A stretch of 64,000 nt of DNA, from the NCBI GenBank assembly GCA_036023115.1, contig JAYKKT010000089.1, positions 11,194,001 through 11,258,000 of the forward strand. Reading direction: 5' to 3'. This document shows positions 1 through 15,000 of the stretch, piece after piece. Position numbers and translations under genes: made by a program. How positions within the stretch are numbered: the stretch's first letter is position 1; every line of letters begins with the position of its first letter. The DNA comes from Brasenia schreberi (lineage: Eukaryota; Streptophyta; Magnoliopsida; Nymphaeales; Cabombaceae). The notes under the pieces were generated by a model. That model was not told the origin of the DNA. It searched no databases and saw only the letters and a list, made by a program, of their open reading frames with translations.

Positions 1-3000
1 CAGAACCAAGATCAATCCTTTTACCACACTAAGTGACATGAACTCCTAACACTACAACAACAAGTACAACAACTAACATGAACTCCTAACACTGAAAGAA
101 ATCATTTACAAGACAAATTCAGATAAAGCACAGAAAACTATTCTAACAACATGGTACTTCAACCTTTTAGATACTTTCAACAATCATGATCCACATTTGA
201 AGTTACACAGCAAAACATTGCTGCAGATAGATAATTAGACAACCTGATGAAATTGTTGGTTCTTAAGCTAAGTGAATAATTCAAATACTGCTATGGTCAT
301 CACATATAATGCAAAGTTCCAACTCATAACATGAGCTCATATTTTACAGATGTACTTACGTGTATAATATGGTTTGTTGCAATCCTCATTACCAAGGGCA
401 ACATAACTTAGTTGGAAAGGTTCAGGGTGCCCCATTGCTGCTCGAACTAAGCCCCATTTTGAAGTTGAATCTCCTCTGGCAAATTCAATACTGTCAAGCA
501 CATCCTACATTGACGCCGTCAAAGTTGCACAGACAAGTTAATACCTATTTACATTGATATGTGACTGGGAATAGGATACCATAAATCATAACTAGCATGA
601 GGACAGTAAGGTAATAAAAACAGAGTATCCATGTTGCATAGGCATATAGTATGTAGTCCTTTGTTTATCATATCAGTCAATCTTTCTCATGAAAAAGGAG
701 ACCAAGAAATGAGGATCAAATTCAATAGCCTTGCTGAAGGATTTCTCCATCTCTTGAGGAACTAGAAACACAAATTCACCCCAAAATATTGAAAATTTAT
801 GTTACACTTTGACTGGTTCTACGAAAGAAGATTACGGAAAACCAAATAAACAGCACACCTGAACAAAGGGTAATATCCCAGATGTTTCAACCTGCTCACG
901 ATGACTGATTCCTGAACAGGAGAAACAAGATTTAGTCTTAAGAAGGAAACTGCATCATTAAGGTAATGGTAACAAGGAAATGGCAGTTACCAATATTAAC
1001 AACCCAAATTGATGATGCATTAAGGTCTTCAGCAAGCTACAGATTCATCAATAACATATTATAGTAAGATAATTATGAGGTACATAAATGTAGAGACACC
1101 ATCAGACAAGCTTAGGAACTGTTGAAACTTAATCAGTAGTTACTTGAAGAAGTTCAAAATACCCAAGCCCATCATCAGTCCAATATCCCCACACATCACT
1201 GACGTGTCCTGGTCTCTCTTCCCATGGGCCAATGGTATCCTTCCAACGAAATGCATTTCGCATCCATTCACCCTCAACAAAACAGCCACCTTGCAGAACA
1301 CAGAATTATTACAAAGCAGAATAAAAAATTGATGAATAACATTCTCGAATTTTGAAAATTCCAGAAGGTTAGATTTTCACAAAAACGCCGAAGCCAAGCC
1401 TAAGCTTGGGGTCAGCATTGAGCAATCCTTTCTCCAAATAATGCATTTTGCATAAAAAATTTCAAAACCATATTTAGTGACATGTACAGAATCAGCATAA
1501 GCACTGGCTTTTACATGTGAAGCACCATCTTTTTCCCGCTGATCATAGATCATCAAAATTGAAGCAGGTAAAGCACCTCTCTAAAAGTCTTTCTTTTCCC
1601 TTTTTAGAAATACATAGTTCATAGTACCTGGAAAACGGATAAACTGAGGCTTTAAATCAAGAAGCACGGCCATAAGATCCTTTCTGAAACCATGAACCTG
1701 TTGTGCAACATGCGTTCAGATACAACATGGAAAGATCCTAAAAGCCATAATCATACTAAAGAAAAATCTCCAAACACAATTTTCCATATAAAATTCTTTC
1801 TAATGAAGCACACCACCATATGTCGGTTGCCTTGAGCATCTATAAATAGGTAGCTTGTAGAAAATCAATAGAGACAGTAAGTTCAGAACGAAAAGCAAGT
1901 CACTCCACTGCAAGTCTTCATAAACGAGGCCACATCACAGAACAGGTGACTTTAACCGGAATTTTATGTATTGAACAATAATAGTTTTTAAATATTTCAT
2001 AAACATTTATTTGGACTTAAACAAAAGAAGCTGTCTGCCTCCAAGGTGGAGAAAAACAAATTGACTTCCAAAAATTTTATTAAATTCATGAAAATAAAGA
2101 AAATAGAGGTATCCCATTGACATACATCAATCTTATAAGAGACATGTATTATGGTATATAGTACGAGGACCCATGATGGAATGACATATTTCTTTGAGGT
2201 TAAAATTGGATTACATCAAGTATCAACTTTAAGTACACATTTATTTATATTGGTCATTGACGAATGACGAGTTAACAAAACATATTGTAGAGGAAGTACC
2301 TTTGTATACGTTATCTCTGAAGGATATTGTGTTAGTGGATGAGTTTAAGGAAAAAGTTAATACGAGGAAAAAGTTAATACGAAATTGGAATTATAGAGAA
2401 AACATTATAAAGTAAAGGCTTCCGACTTAGTAGAATAAAGACAAAATATATGGAATGCAAGTTTGATGATGTGGTTACTTTTGGTAATATACAAAAGATT
2501 GACATGTATTGTATCTCTCATAAGGAAAGTTTTAAATACTTATAACCAATTTGTTAGAGCAATGAAAAAATTGATAGAGATATTACATATAGAATTAATG
2601 CAGGTTAGTTAAAATGGAGAGGTGCATTAGGAATTCTATGTGACAAGAATATACCAATAAAGTTGAAAGTAAATATTATAGAGCAACAATTAGACCTGCT
2701 ATATATACAGTTCTGAGTATTGGGCAGTTAATCATCAACATGCACAAAAGATGTTTATGATAGAAATGAAGAGACTGAGATCGATGAGTAGCTACACAAG
2801 GAAAGACTGTATACATAATGAGGTTATTAAAAACAGATTTGGAGTGATACCAATAGATGATAAAATGAGAGAAAATCATTTAAGATGGTTTGGACACTGA
2901 GAAAAATGACTAAAGTAAGTTCCTAAAGTAAGTTCCAGTAAAAAGGTACGAGAAACTAGAGGGTAAAAATGTTAAAAGAGGAAGAGGAAGACTATAAAAG

Positions 3001-6000
3001 TATTGGAAGGAAACAATAAAGAATAATCTAGCTTATGTTGAGTTAATTGTTAGCATGACACATGATCGAGCTCTATGGAAACAAAGAATCCATGTAGCTG
3101 TCCCCATCTAGTATGGAAAAAGGCTTAGTTGTTGTTGTTGTGGTAGGTGTTCACTGCATTCTCCCATAGAATAAAATGTTCAAGTAAACTACTCAACTCT
3201 CCCTTTGTTAATACAATCAGATTCTATAGCAGAGCAATAAGTAAAAGTGAACTAGAGTTTATAATTCAAAGAAGATCCAACTACTATCAATATCCTCAAC
3301 TAAATGTCTCTGACCTAACCCTCATGGCAAAAGGATAACTGCTCAACTAAATTTCTTAATCTATAGGGGGTAAGGTTAAATAAAATACCAAAGATGTTGC
3401 ATATGTATGTTTAGATTTTATATAGAAGTAGATATTAGGTCACCTTAATGTGACAAAAATTTGAACATTGATTGAGATTTGAGAATGAGCACCTTGAAAG
3501 TGTCAACAGGAATAAGTGATACTTGATCAAGCCAAATAACTCCTTTCTGCATAGTAGTCAATGAAAGTCTTGCTTTGTGGTCAGTTGCTTGAGAAGTTAG
3601 AAGAAGCTCTATTCTTGTCCAGCTTTTCACCACAATTCCAGTTCTCCTGCATGCTTGCATGTTAAAACAAATTAGGGATGAATGATGTGAGTTTGCATCA
3701 TTGATATTATACTAATATGATACAGGTTTCAGATGTTATCAAGCCAGAAAGATGCTCACACTATATTAGAGGTAGCCAAGGACACCAATCCGTCGTAACT
3801 TGTTAATGAAACAGATAAGTTCAATGGTCCAAGTGATCTAACATACAAAACAAGCTTATAATCTTTCCCTTGCTCAATGTTCTGAAAAACAAAAGGAGGC
3901 AGTATTTAGGAGTTGCTGAATCGTGAAAATATATACGAACCAAAAGAAGGCAAAGATTTATAACATATGCTGGCAAGATCAGATGTCTTAGTTTGTACTT
4001 AGGTCACCATGGAGAATCCAGCTCCACAACTTCCAAAATCAGAGAGTTAAATATGTCGTGAAAAGGGTGAAAGTGCTAAGTTAAAGAAAAGAAATCTGCT
4101 CCTTTAGTGCAAAGAACACAAAACCAATCCTTTCCCCACAACAAGTGCCCCGGGGATTCCTTCTAGAGCCTGTTGAATGATTTTTATGGATTCCGTCATT
4201 TCACCAATTCTTACTAAATAACGAGCTAATGAATCATTTTAGGGTGATCTTTTTGTCGACGGTTTTCTTTCAGTCATTCTTTTTCCTTCTCCTGGTCTAA
4301 ACAAAACGGATTATTCCGGTGTATAAAATAAAAATTCCGATGGCTTTCTTTTGCTACGATAACCTTCCCAACCACGATTTGTTATTTCTTACAGGCAGTT
4401 CATTTACCTATGAATAAATAGTGGGTATTCGGGAACCAAAGACTGGTTAATTTGGAAATTCGTTTGAATTATTCGGTTCATTAGATCTTGAATTTTTATG
4501 AACCTTGCTTCATTTTCGTTTCGGGAATTCATGGAATAAACGATCTGAATCCGAGCTGTTGGAATAGGCTTGATGGTGAAATGATAGACACGCGAGATTC
4601 AAAATCTCGTGCTAAAGAGCGTGGAGGTTTGAGTCCTCTTCAAGGCATAATATGGAGAATGCTCATTGAATGAGCAATTCAATAACGCCATCGTTAACCA
4701 TTGGTCATCGAGGCGTATTCTTAAAATACCTATATCTACGGCTGTGGCAATGATTACGGGTTGGATGTCTAATTGTCCAGACGGTAATGATAGTATCTTG
4801 TACCTGAACCGGTGGCTCACTTTTTCTAAGTAATGGGGAAGAGGACCGAAATGGGTCAGCTACATGAAAATCAATTTAGAAAATTTATCTCAAGATGCTG
4901 TTTTCTTTATCTGAATAGGGATACTGAATGCTTCTAAATTGTTGTTTATAGTTTCTACCGATGTTATGAATGCAGTATTCAACTTATATCATGAGGATAC
5001 TGACTGATAAACATATATCATTATGATGTTGCATGATACTTAGTTTTCTTTATTTAATAAAGAAAAATTAATTTAAAATAGAAGGCCAAAAAATTAATAT
5101 CATGTGATATGATACGATAATATCATATGATATAGTGTGATGTGTGCTAAGAAGTGGTAGCGGGTCCAAATATTGGATTCATTTATAGTCATATAGTCTG
5201 ATTGTTAAGTGTGGTTAAGTAGGGGTAGATTAGTCATTTAAGTTGTAAAATATTATAAGTATTAGCTTTAGTTAGGGTTAGGAGTGAATGAGAAAAGTTG
5301 GCAGCAGCCAGGAGGGCACATGCATAAGCCGATGGGTGTGTTCATGGTGGAGAGATTTCCTCCAATCAAAAATCTTGTATTCTACTGATTAATTTTTCAA
5401 TAAAGTTTCAATATGGTATCAGAGCCTTAGGGCATCAAAACAATAAATTTGACAAGAGGAAAGCCTGCGTATGGTGGTGTAATTATTCGAGACAAAGTTT
5501 TGAACTATTGGTGCACAACATGTCATGTGAATGATAGTAGCAGCATCCGATTATAACAGGGTATAGCAAGTAGTTGTCAGTAGTTCTCAAGGTAGCAAAC
5601 CTACATTAATCGGCAGGGTTAAGTCCTTGGCATGTTGTGGCAGTGGTGAGTATACTCGAGTTGCCTCGTTGGTTGTCTATCCACTGTGAGTGCATAGGCA
5701 AATAGGGAAGGTATTCATTAATCTTCGTATCGAAGTATAATAAAAGAAGGGCAGCATTTCATTGAAGTTTCGTTTACAGTTTCACATGTTTAGCCCGAAG
5801 AGAAAATATATACATTTCAAATCACCAATATTAAGTTAGATGGCCGGAATTTTCTTGAATAGGCTAGATAAATTGAGCTAGCCGTTCTGCCCAAGGGGAG
5901 ATGGCCTTACTTGATTGGACAATAATCTCGTCCAGAAGAGCTTGATCTTAATTATCCAAGATGGAAAAAGGAAGATGCTTTGGTATCTTCATGGTTGTTG

Positions 6001-9000
6001 CAATCATGAACCCATCAACCGAGAGAACATTAATGTATCTTGAGTTAACATGTGAAATATGAAGGGCTATTTCTGAAGCTTATTCTCTACGAAAAAATAT
6101 TACAAAAAAATATGAACAACAACTAAGCCTTTTCCCATACTAGACGGGGTCGGCTACATGGATTCTTTGTTTCCACATATCCCTATCGTGTGCCATGTTA
6201 GCAGTTAACTCACAATAAGCTAGATCATTCTTTAATGTTTCTTTCCAACACTTTTGTGGTCGTCCTCTAGCTCTTTTAATACTTTCCAAATTTAGTTTTT
6301 CATACCTTCTTATAGGTTCTTCTTTTGATCTTCTTTCTATATGTCCAAACCATCTTAAACGATATTCTCTCATTTTATCCTCTATTGGTGCCACTCCTAA
6401 TTTGTTTCTAATAACCTCATTATATATATGGTCTTTTCTTGTATGACCACTCATCCATCTCAACATTTTCATTTCTGTCACAGACATCTTTTGTATATGT
6501 TGACGATTAACTGCCCAACACTGAGAACCATAAAACATGGCAGGCCTAATTGCTGCCCTATAATATTTACCTTTTAACTTTAATGGTATCTTCTTATCAC
6601 AAAGAATACCTGATGCTTCTTTCCATTTTAACCAATCAGCACTAATTCTATGAGTAACAATTCTTCCATCACTCTAAAAAATTGACCCTAGGTATTTAAA
6701 ACTTTCTTTTTGGGGGATGCAATGTGTGTCAATTTTAATTTCTATGTCCTCCGAGGTAACCAAATGATCAAACTTACATTCCATATATTGTCTTTGTTCT
6801 ACTAAATCAGAGGCCTTTGCTTTCTAATGTTTCTCTCCATAGTTCCAATTTTCTATTAACTTTTTCCTTCTACTCCTCTACTAACACAATGTCATTTGCA
6901 AATAACATACACCAAGGTACTTCATCTTGAATATGTTTTGTTAACTCATCAATCACCATTATAAATAAGTATGGACTTAAAGTTGATCATTGATGTCACC
7001 CAATATTAACTTCAAAGAAGTATTATCATTCCTTCATGAGTCCTCACACATGTTTTTGCACCATCATACATGTCTCTTATAAGGTTAATGTATGTCAATG
7101 GGATACTTCTTTTTTCCAAAGTTCTCCAAAGAACCTCTCTCGATACCCTATCATAAGCTTTTTCTAGATCAATAAATATCATGTGAAGGTCTTTCTTTTT
7201 TGCTCTAAAATATTCCATAAGTCTCAAAAGGAGAATCGCTTCAATAATAGATCCTCCTGTCATGAATCCAAATTGGTTCTCTGTTGTACTTCATATTTGT
7301 ATTAACCTACGTTCGATAATTCTTTCCCATAATTTCATAGTATAACTTGCTTGATACCTTGATAATTCGCATATTTTTGAATGTCTCCCTTGTTCTTATA
7401 TATGGGTATAAGTGTACTTGCTCTCCATTCCTCGGACATCTTTTGGTTTTTCCATATTTCATTCAATAGTCTTGTGAGCCAAGTGATTCCTATTTCTCCT
7501 AGTATTTTCCAAACTTCTATAGGAATATTATCTGGTCCTACCGATTTACCACCCTTCATATGTTTAAGAACCTCTTTGACTTCATTCTTTTGAATACATC
7601 GGTAGAAATTGTGGTTTATATACTTTTCTGATTTGGCTAACTCTCCTAAGCTAATACTAACATCTTTATTTTCATTAAAAATATTATAAAAATAAATTTT
7701 CCATCTATTTCTTATATCATCATTTGCCACTAGAATTTTTTTATCCTCGTCTTTGATGCATCTTACATAATTAAGATCTTTACTTTTCTTATCTCTAGCC
7801 CTAGCTATCCTAAAAATATCTCTTTCACCCTCTTTTAAGTTGAGTTTTTTTATATAAGTCCTCCCAAATTTTAGTTTTTGCTTCACTCACAGCCTTTTTC
7901 GCTTCCTTCTTTGCTTTCTTATAAGCCTCTAAAGTTTCACTAGTTTTATTAGCATAATGTAATTTGTAACATGCCCTCTTTGCCTTGATTTTATTTTGTA
8001 CTACTTCACTCCACCACCAAACTTCTTTTTGTGCCGGTACACCTCCCTTGGATACCCCTAACACATCTTTCGCCACTTTCCTAATATGTATAGCCATATT
8101 GTTCCATGTATTACAGGGTGTACCAACAAAATTCCAAACATCTCGTTGAAGGACTTTCTGTTTAAATATATCTTCTTTATCGCTTTTGAGGTTCCACCAT
8201 TTAGTCCGAATAGCTCGATGCACTCTTTTCTTCTTTGTTCATTTATTAATTTGTAAATCCATAACTAAAAGTCGATGTTGGGTGGTTAAGCTTTCTCTTG
8301 GAATTACCTTGCAATCTTTACAACACACTCTATCTTTTTTTCTATAAATAAAGTAATCAATTTGTGTTTATGCTAAGCCACTCTTATAAGTAATTAAATG
8401 TTCATCACTTCATCTCGTTTGTTGAAGATTGTATTAACTATAAAGAGGTCAAATGTCATAGCAAAATTTAAAATCTCCCTACCTTCCTCATTTATATCCT
8501 CAAAACCAAAGTTTCCATGAATCCCTTGATATCCTCATGCCTCTTTATCAACATGTCCATTTAAGTCTCCTCCTAAACAAATCATCTCCCCTTGTGGAAT
8601 CTTTTGAATCACCTTATCTAACTCTTCCCAAAAAGTTGTCTTTATACTATCTTCTAGTCCTACTTGGGGTGTGTGTAGTGTTGTTTGACGCGTATCGTAT
8701 TGTGTATCGTTGGGCTCCACGATACGGGCGTATCGTATCGTATCATACTTTAATATTAAAATAATACAAAAATTTATTAAAAAACAATAAAAATTAATAA
8801 AAATTCGAAAAAATAAAAAAAATCAAGAAAAATCTGGTAATTGCTTTAAATTCATATATTATAAGTTTAGTACACATTGAGCATTCAATATTGAACAATT
8901 GCATCCAAATTTATATATTTTGAATTCAAAAAATGAAATTCTACCACTAACCACCTTTTCACAAAATGAGCATTCAACATTGAACAGATTGTAAGTTTAG

Positions 9001-12000
9001 TACTTTAATATTAAGTTTAGTACAAATTGAGCATTCAATGAATAACTCTCTTTCTCCTGCTAGGTGCTCGTGAACTGCTACTACCAATCTCTGTTCTAAC
9101 ATCTAAAGACAAACTATCAGTGAATCCAACTCCAATGGCAGTAGCATCATCAACTTCTTCACACATCTGGAAATCATCTTTTTGTTGTCTCCTTTCCTGT
9201 ATGCTCTCAATCATCTACAGGCATTGCCATTTAATACCTTCTGGTACACTTCTAACTCTGCCTGCGCATGGAGCAACGTCTTTTCTGGTTCCTGCTAGGT
9301 GGTGTTTCAACCTTGAAATTCCACCACTAACCACCTTTTCACAAAATAAGCATCTAATCTTTAACTGGAACCCTTAACTGGTATACCCCACTGCCATGCC
9401 GGATCATCAGACTGATAATGGGAGTCTCTACCACCCCTTCTTGCCATCTCAATAGAGTACTTTAATTCAAACAAAAACCTGAAAATAAAAGTACTTTGTA
9501 AATCCCCCAATCTTCAAATAACACTCAAATGGAGTATCTCCCACTTCATGAATGCAATAAAAATCGTATACACACACTTAATAACTTAATATTTTGTCAT
9601 TAAAAAAAAATAAAATAACACAAAAAACAACAAATATAAAAGAAAAAAATAGAAAAAACATTAAAAATATACCTAAATCCGAGTTTAGAGGCTTGCATGG
9701 ATACCGTAGGGCACGATTTTAGAGCTTTTAACACCAAGGAGGCGAAAATTGACTCTTAGGGAGCTTGAGGAACCCAAAAGGAGAGAGGAAACCTGCGAAA
9801 AATCGTGGGTTTCGGTCGGCCCAGGACCCTTTATAAGGTCCCAGGGCGTATCGCCCGTATCGTACAGCTCGTATCGCACGATACGGTGCAATAAGCTTTT
9901 AATATCGATACACATAGGTGTATCGTACGGTGCGATACGGATAACACTGGGTGTGTAAGCACAAACTATATTCAAAACCTCTGCTCCTAACACTAATTTC
10001 AACGTCATGATTCGGTCACCATATCGTTGTATGTCTACTACACTATCTTTTAAATCTTTATTTATGATAATACCAACTCCATTTTGAGCCTTTTCTTTAC
10101 CTGAGTACCATAATTTAAAACATGTATCCTTTATCTCCTTTGTTTTTTCTCCAACCTATTTTGTCTCTTTTAAACATAAAATATGAACAACAACAACTAA
10201 ACCTTTTCCCATACTAGACGGGGTCGGCTACATGGATTTTTTGTTTCCACAGATCCCTATCGTGTGTCATGTTAGCAGTTAACTCCCCATAAGCTAGATC
10301 ATTCTTTATTGTTTCTTTCCAACACTTTTGTGGTCGTCCTCTACCTCTTTTAATACTTTCCAAATTTAGTTTTTCTAACCTTCTTACAGGTTCTTCTTTT
10401 GATCTTCTTTCTATATGTCCAAACTGTTAAGGGAAGTCATTATGTCATGTAATGAGAGTCAAGTCGTGTAAAAGAATGTCCTGTCTTAGTTTATTTTGTC
10501 TTTTTGAGTCCTATGTTATCTTAGAAATAGTTAATACTTATTAGGAGTAGATTAGGAAATTAAGTCATATAGGGGGTATTAATAGATGATTAGGGTTAGA
10601 TAGAGATAAATTAGAAAGGTGGGGGACGACTTCACTGTCAGGGCCGATTCAGGTCATGGTGCAGATTGGAGGGATGCCTCTAATCTGCCCCTTATTGTAA
10701 GTGTATTTATATCTTAATGAATATGAGATTTATTCATAACATGGTAAGGGATGTCAGGCATTTTTTTTTCTGTGGGAAATCAGAGATAGTGATCCTAGCA
10801 ATCAGTTTCTGCAGCATGTCATCACACAGTGGTTTGGTGAAATCTTCACAAGGCAGCCCCTGTTCTTGATCCCTCCTTATGCCAAAGATCGTGCACCCTA
10901 GCAATCAGTGTTTGTTTGTGTGCAGCAAGTCTTCACACGGTGGCTTGGTGCTTGCACCCACGGCTTCTCCCTTTTCTGTGCTTCTGGATTTCTTCGGCAT
11001 CCTGGCATTGCTTCGTATGCATATGAGTCAGTAATGGTATATGGTTGACTAAATCCACATCGTTGCTCTTATGATCACATCTTCAGTTTTGTTGTTTGTC
11101 GAATATCGACCAATGACACAATAAGTTCATCAGTATCAGTCTCAGTCTAGAACAAATTCCAGACACACCCATTTCATCTGAATCTGCAAAGTTTTTGATA
11201 AGTTTCCAGTCGACACTCTTCAAATCGCACTCTGAGTTTTTTTTAATCTTTCTGCGGTCAAGATTTGATTCCAATGGAGGTGCCTACTCTGCATAATTCG
11301 GGTCAGACTCTACATCATCTTCGATCGTGCAGTCACGACTTACTTCCTTCACTAAACTCATCCTTGCTGCAGTTTTTGGTTCATTCCACTTTCATCCTCA
11401 ATGGCTAACAAAGGTAAAGGCATTGATTCCTCCTTTCATACAGGTGAACAATCTAGTTTCTCTGAAAAACCAGATACTGTTCAGATTACCACGACCAAAT
11501 TAGATGGTCATAATCACATGGAATGGGCACGATCTGTGGAACTTGCAATTGTAGCAAGGGGGAGATGGGATCATTTAATGGGTCATTCTTCAATTCCTGA
11601 ACCTCATGACATTCTTTATTCGACCTGGAAAAGAGAAGATGCATTAATCTCATCGTGGTTGCTCCAATCAATGATTTCACCCATTGCTAAAACTTTTATG
11701 TTTTTAGAACCTGCCCATGACATTTGGTGTGCAGTATCCGAGGCTTATTCCAGGAAGAAGAATGTTGCCAAAGAATATGAGATTCTGGAGCGAATCAGAA
11801 AGTGTAAACAAGCCAATCGATCTATCAGTGAGTATTATGCAGATCTCTGCGGTCTTTGGGATGAACTAATCTACTATACAGATATCAAGTGCTCTACTTG
11901 TTATACTGAACGACACGCTGCACTTGAGAAGAAAAAAGTATTTGATTTATTGTGGGGTGTGAATCCCGAATTTGAATCAGTAAAACTGAATATCTTAGGC

Positions 12001-15000
12001 AGAGACGAACTTCCATCATTGGGTACTATTTACTCCTTATTAATCAGAGAAGATCGCAGGAATCTTGAGAAGAATCATGTTATTAATACAAATCAGCATG
12101 CCCTTTAGGTAAGAGGAGACAATTCACATTTTCGAGGCAGAGGGGGACACCATGGTCGTGGCCGCGGCCGTGGTCGCTTTACTTCCGAAGATAGAGAAAA
12201 ACTGGTTTGCTCCCATTGTGGTAAATCGCGTCATACCAGAGATCATTGTTGGGACTTACATGGTAAACCCGATTACTATAGAAATCGCAATACCTCAGTA
12301 CATTCTGCAGACAGTTCCACTCTCAGCACCGATGGCATTCAAGAGACTATCAAAAGATTAGAAGGCCTTGAACATAGATTCTCTGAACAATCCTCTGCTT
12401 CTTCCACTCAGGCTACAGTAGCTCAGGCTACCCATACCGTACAGGGTAACCACTACTCTCCTTCTCCTTCAAAAAATTGGATAATTGATTCTGGGGCTAC
12501 AGATCACAGATCATATGGTTAGCGACTTCTCATATTTTTCAGCTTACAAGACTCTGACAGATCAGGCACCAATTAAGTTAGCAGATGTTCTCTCACTTAT
12601 ATGATTGGACAGGGCAGTGTATCTACCTGTATTTCAGATTTACCATCAGTCTATCACGTTCCTAGTTTTCCGATCAATCTTCTTTCTGTTAGCTCCTTAA
12701 CTCGTGCTTTGGATTGTTGTGTAACTTTTCATCCTAGTGGTTGTGTATTTCAGGATCTGAAGACGGAAAAATCTTTGGACATGGTAAACTGCAGAAAGGA
12801 TTATACATTCTAGAAGACCATTCTCCACCCTCAGCCTCGTACAAAGTTTCAGCACCACCAATTACAGATGCAGATCTTCGTCTTTGGCACTATCGTCTTG
12901 GTCATCTCCCAGTGTCCAAAATTCCATCTGTTATTCCTAATTTTAGAGTCCCGTCCAATAAATTTCAGTTTAAACGTGAAGTCTGTCAGCTTGGGAAACA
13001 CCACACGGCATCTTATCCCTTAAGTGATTCTCGCCGATCTCGCCCTTTTGAACTGATTCACTCTGATGTATAGGGTCCCAATCCAGTCACATCTTTATTT
13101 GGTCATAAATATTTTGTCTCCTTCATTGATGATTGTACTCGTCTTATAATTGTTTACTTAATGAAAACAAAGTCTGAAGTTGCCTCTATTTTTCTCATTG
13201 TGCATAAATTTCTTTGTACTCAATTCAATGCTACTGTGAAAATTCTTCGGTCCGATAATGGGGGTGAATACCTTTGCACTCAATTAGCTACTTATTTACA
13301 AGTACAGGGCATTGTTCATCAGGCGACATGTCCTTATACACCTCAGCAAAATGGTCTTGCTGAACGGAAGAATCGTCATATTCTGGAAGTAGCCCGAACT
13401 CTTCTCCTTCAACGTAATGTTCCCAAATTCTATTGGGCAGATGCCATCCTTACTGCTGTTTATCTTATAAATCGGATGCCCAATAACACCATTAAGGGGG
13501 AGAGTCCTATTCATAGTCTTAATAAAGCTTCCAAGCCATTTCATCTAACTCCTCGTATTTTTGGGTGTACCTGTTTTGTTAATATTCTCCTTCCCAACCT
13601 TCCCAATCGTGATAAACTTGATGCCAAGTCCAATAAGTGTATTTTTCTTGGGTATTCCATCTCTCAAAAAGGCTACCGCTGCTATGACCCATTGCTTAAA
13701 AAACTATATGTTTCCAAGGATGTTACTTTTTTTGAATTTACTCATTATTCTACACCCCTGGAATCTACTTCCACTCCATCCTGTTCCTTCCACTAGTTCC
13801 TAGTGAGGGGGAGTTTCAGGGGATCGTTGATCATTCCACTGACCATACACAACAATCAAAAGAGTTTCTGATGTACAAGAAAGGACAACAGAAGATTGTG
13901 TACTCTCCAGAAGAACCATGTACTAAAGAGATTTCCCCTGAATCAGATCCTCAAGTGCAAGTGGAAAGTGACCTTGAGATCCCTATTGTTGTTCGCAAAG
14001 GTAAGCGTACATGTGCACGATATCCAATTTCTAACTATGTTTCATATGCCAATACTTCTCAAAGTTATCAGAACTTTATTATGAATGCGGAAAAATATAA
14101 AATTCCTTCGAAGTTTGAAGAAGCAATTAAATGTCCCTTATGGAAAGTTGCGATTGAAGAAGCATTGAATGCACTGGTCAAAAATAATACATGGACCATC
14201 ACTCAATTGCCTTTTGATAGGAATACTGTAAGATGCAAGTGGGTGTTTACTATTACATATAAGGCAGATAGAACAGTAGAGAGATATAAAGCTAGATTTG
14301 TTGCTAAAGGATACAGTCAGTCATATGGCATTAATTATACAGAAACATTTGCACCTGTGGCTAAACTTACATCAATCAGAATACTTCTTAGTATAGCAGT
14401 AAATTTGGGATGGGACCTATGGCAATTGGATGTTAAAAATGCTTTCTTACAGGGAGACTTAAATGAAGAAGTATACATGGAACTACCTCTAGGAATGACA
14501 AGCAATTTGTCATCTTCTAATAGAGTATGTAAACTCAATAAAGCAATATATGAGTTGAAACAGTCTCCAAGAGCTTGGTTTGATAAATTTAACAAAGTAG
14601 TGTCTCAATGATCATACAATATTCTTCAAGAAAAGGACAAAAATATCTATCCTCGCTATTTATGTTGATGACATTATTGTTACAAGAGAGGACCTTGAAG
14701 AAATATCAAAGTTGAAAAAGAGTCTTCATAAATTATTTGATATTAAGGATTTGAGCAGGCTTCACTACTTCTTGGGCATAGAAGTTCTTTACTTTGACAA
14801 AAGTATCTACTTGACTCAACGAAAATACCTAATAGATCTCCTTGAAGAAATTCAAATGCTTGAATGTAAACTTAGTGACATCCCAATGAAGGTAAACCAA
14901 ATTTTTTTTAAAGGAGACAGTGAAGAGTTCAAAGACATCTATAAATATCATAAGCTAGTAGGGAAGCTCATATATTTGACCATTACTCGACCAGACATTG

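Larger units (their letters stand above)
4149..4855. other. Plastid-derived insertion (NUPT), mosaic
   Basis: The segment joins an ndhH fragment (4149-4235) to sequence containing a plastid tRNA-Leu(CAA) copy (4567-4647). The DNA between and after them (4240-4560, 4650-4855) also looks like plastid spacer, but I could not assign it to a locus. ndhH and trnL-CAA are not neighbours in a normal angiosperm plastome, so this is either a mosaic NUPT or came through a rearranged intermediate such as mitochondrial DNA. It sits in GH51 intron 4, outside the old copia element. The right boundary is approximate. Confidence 0.75.

Noticed and set aside
700..760. Minus-strand reading [19 protein letters not shown], like a helical repeat exon
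   Set aside because: It lies between GH51 exons 9 and 10, which join in phase without it; no suitable splice sites include it and GH51 proteins have no such insert.
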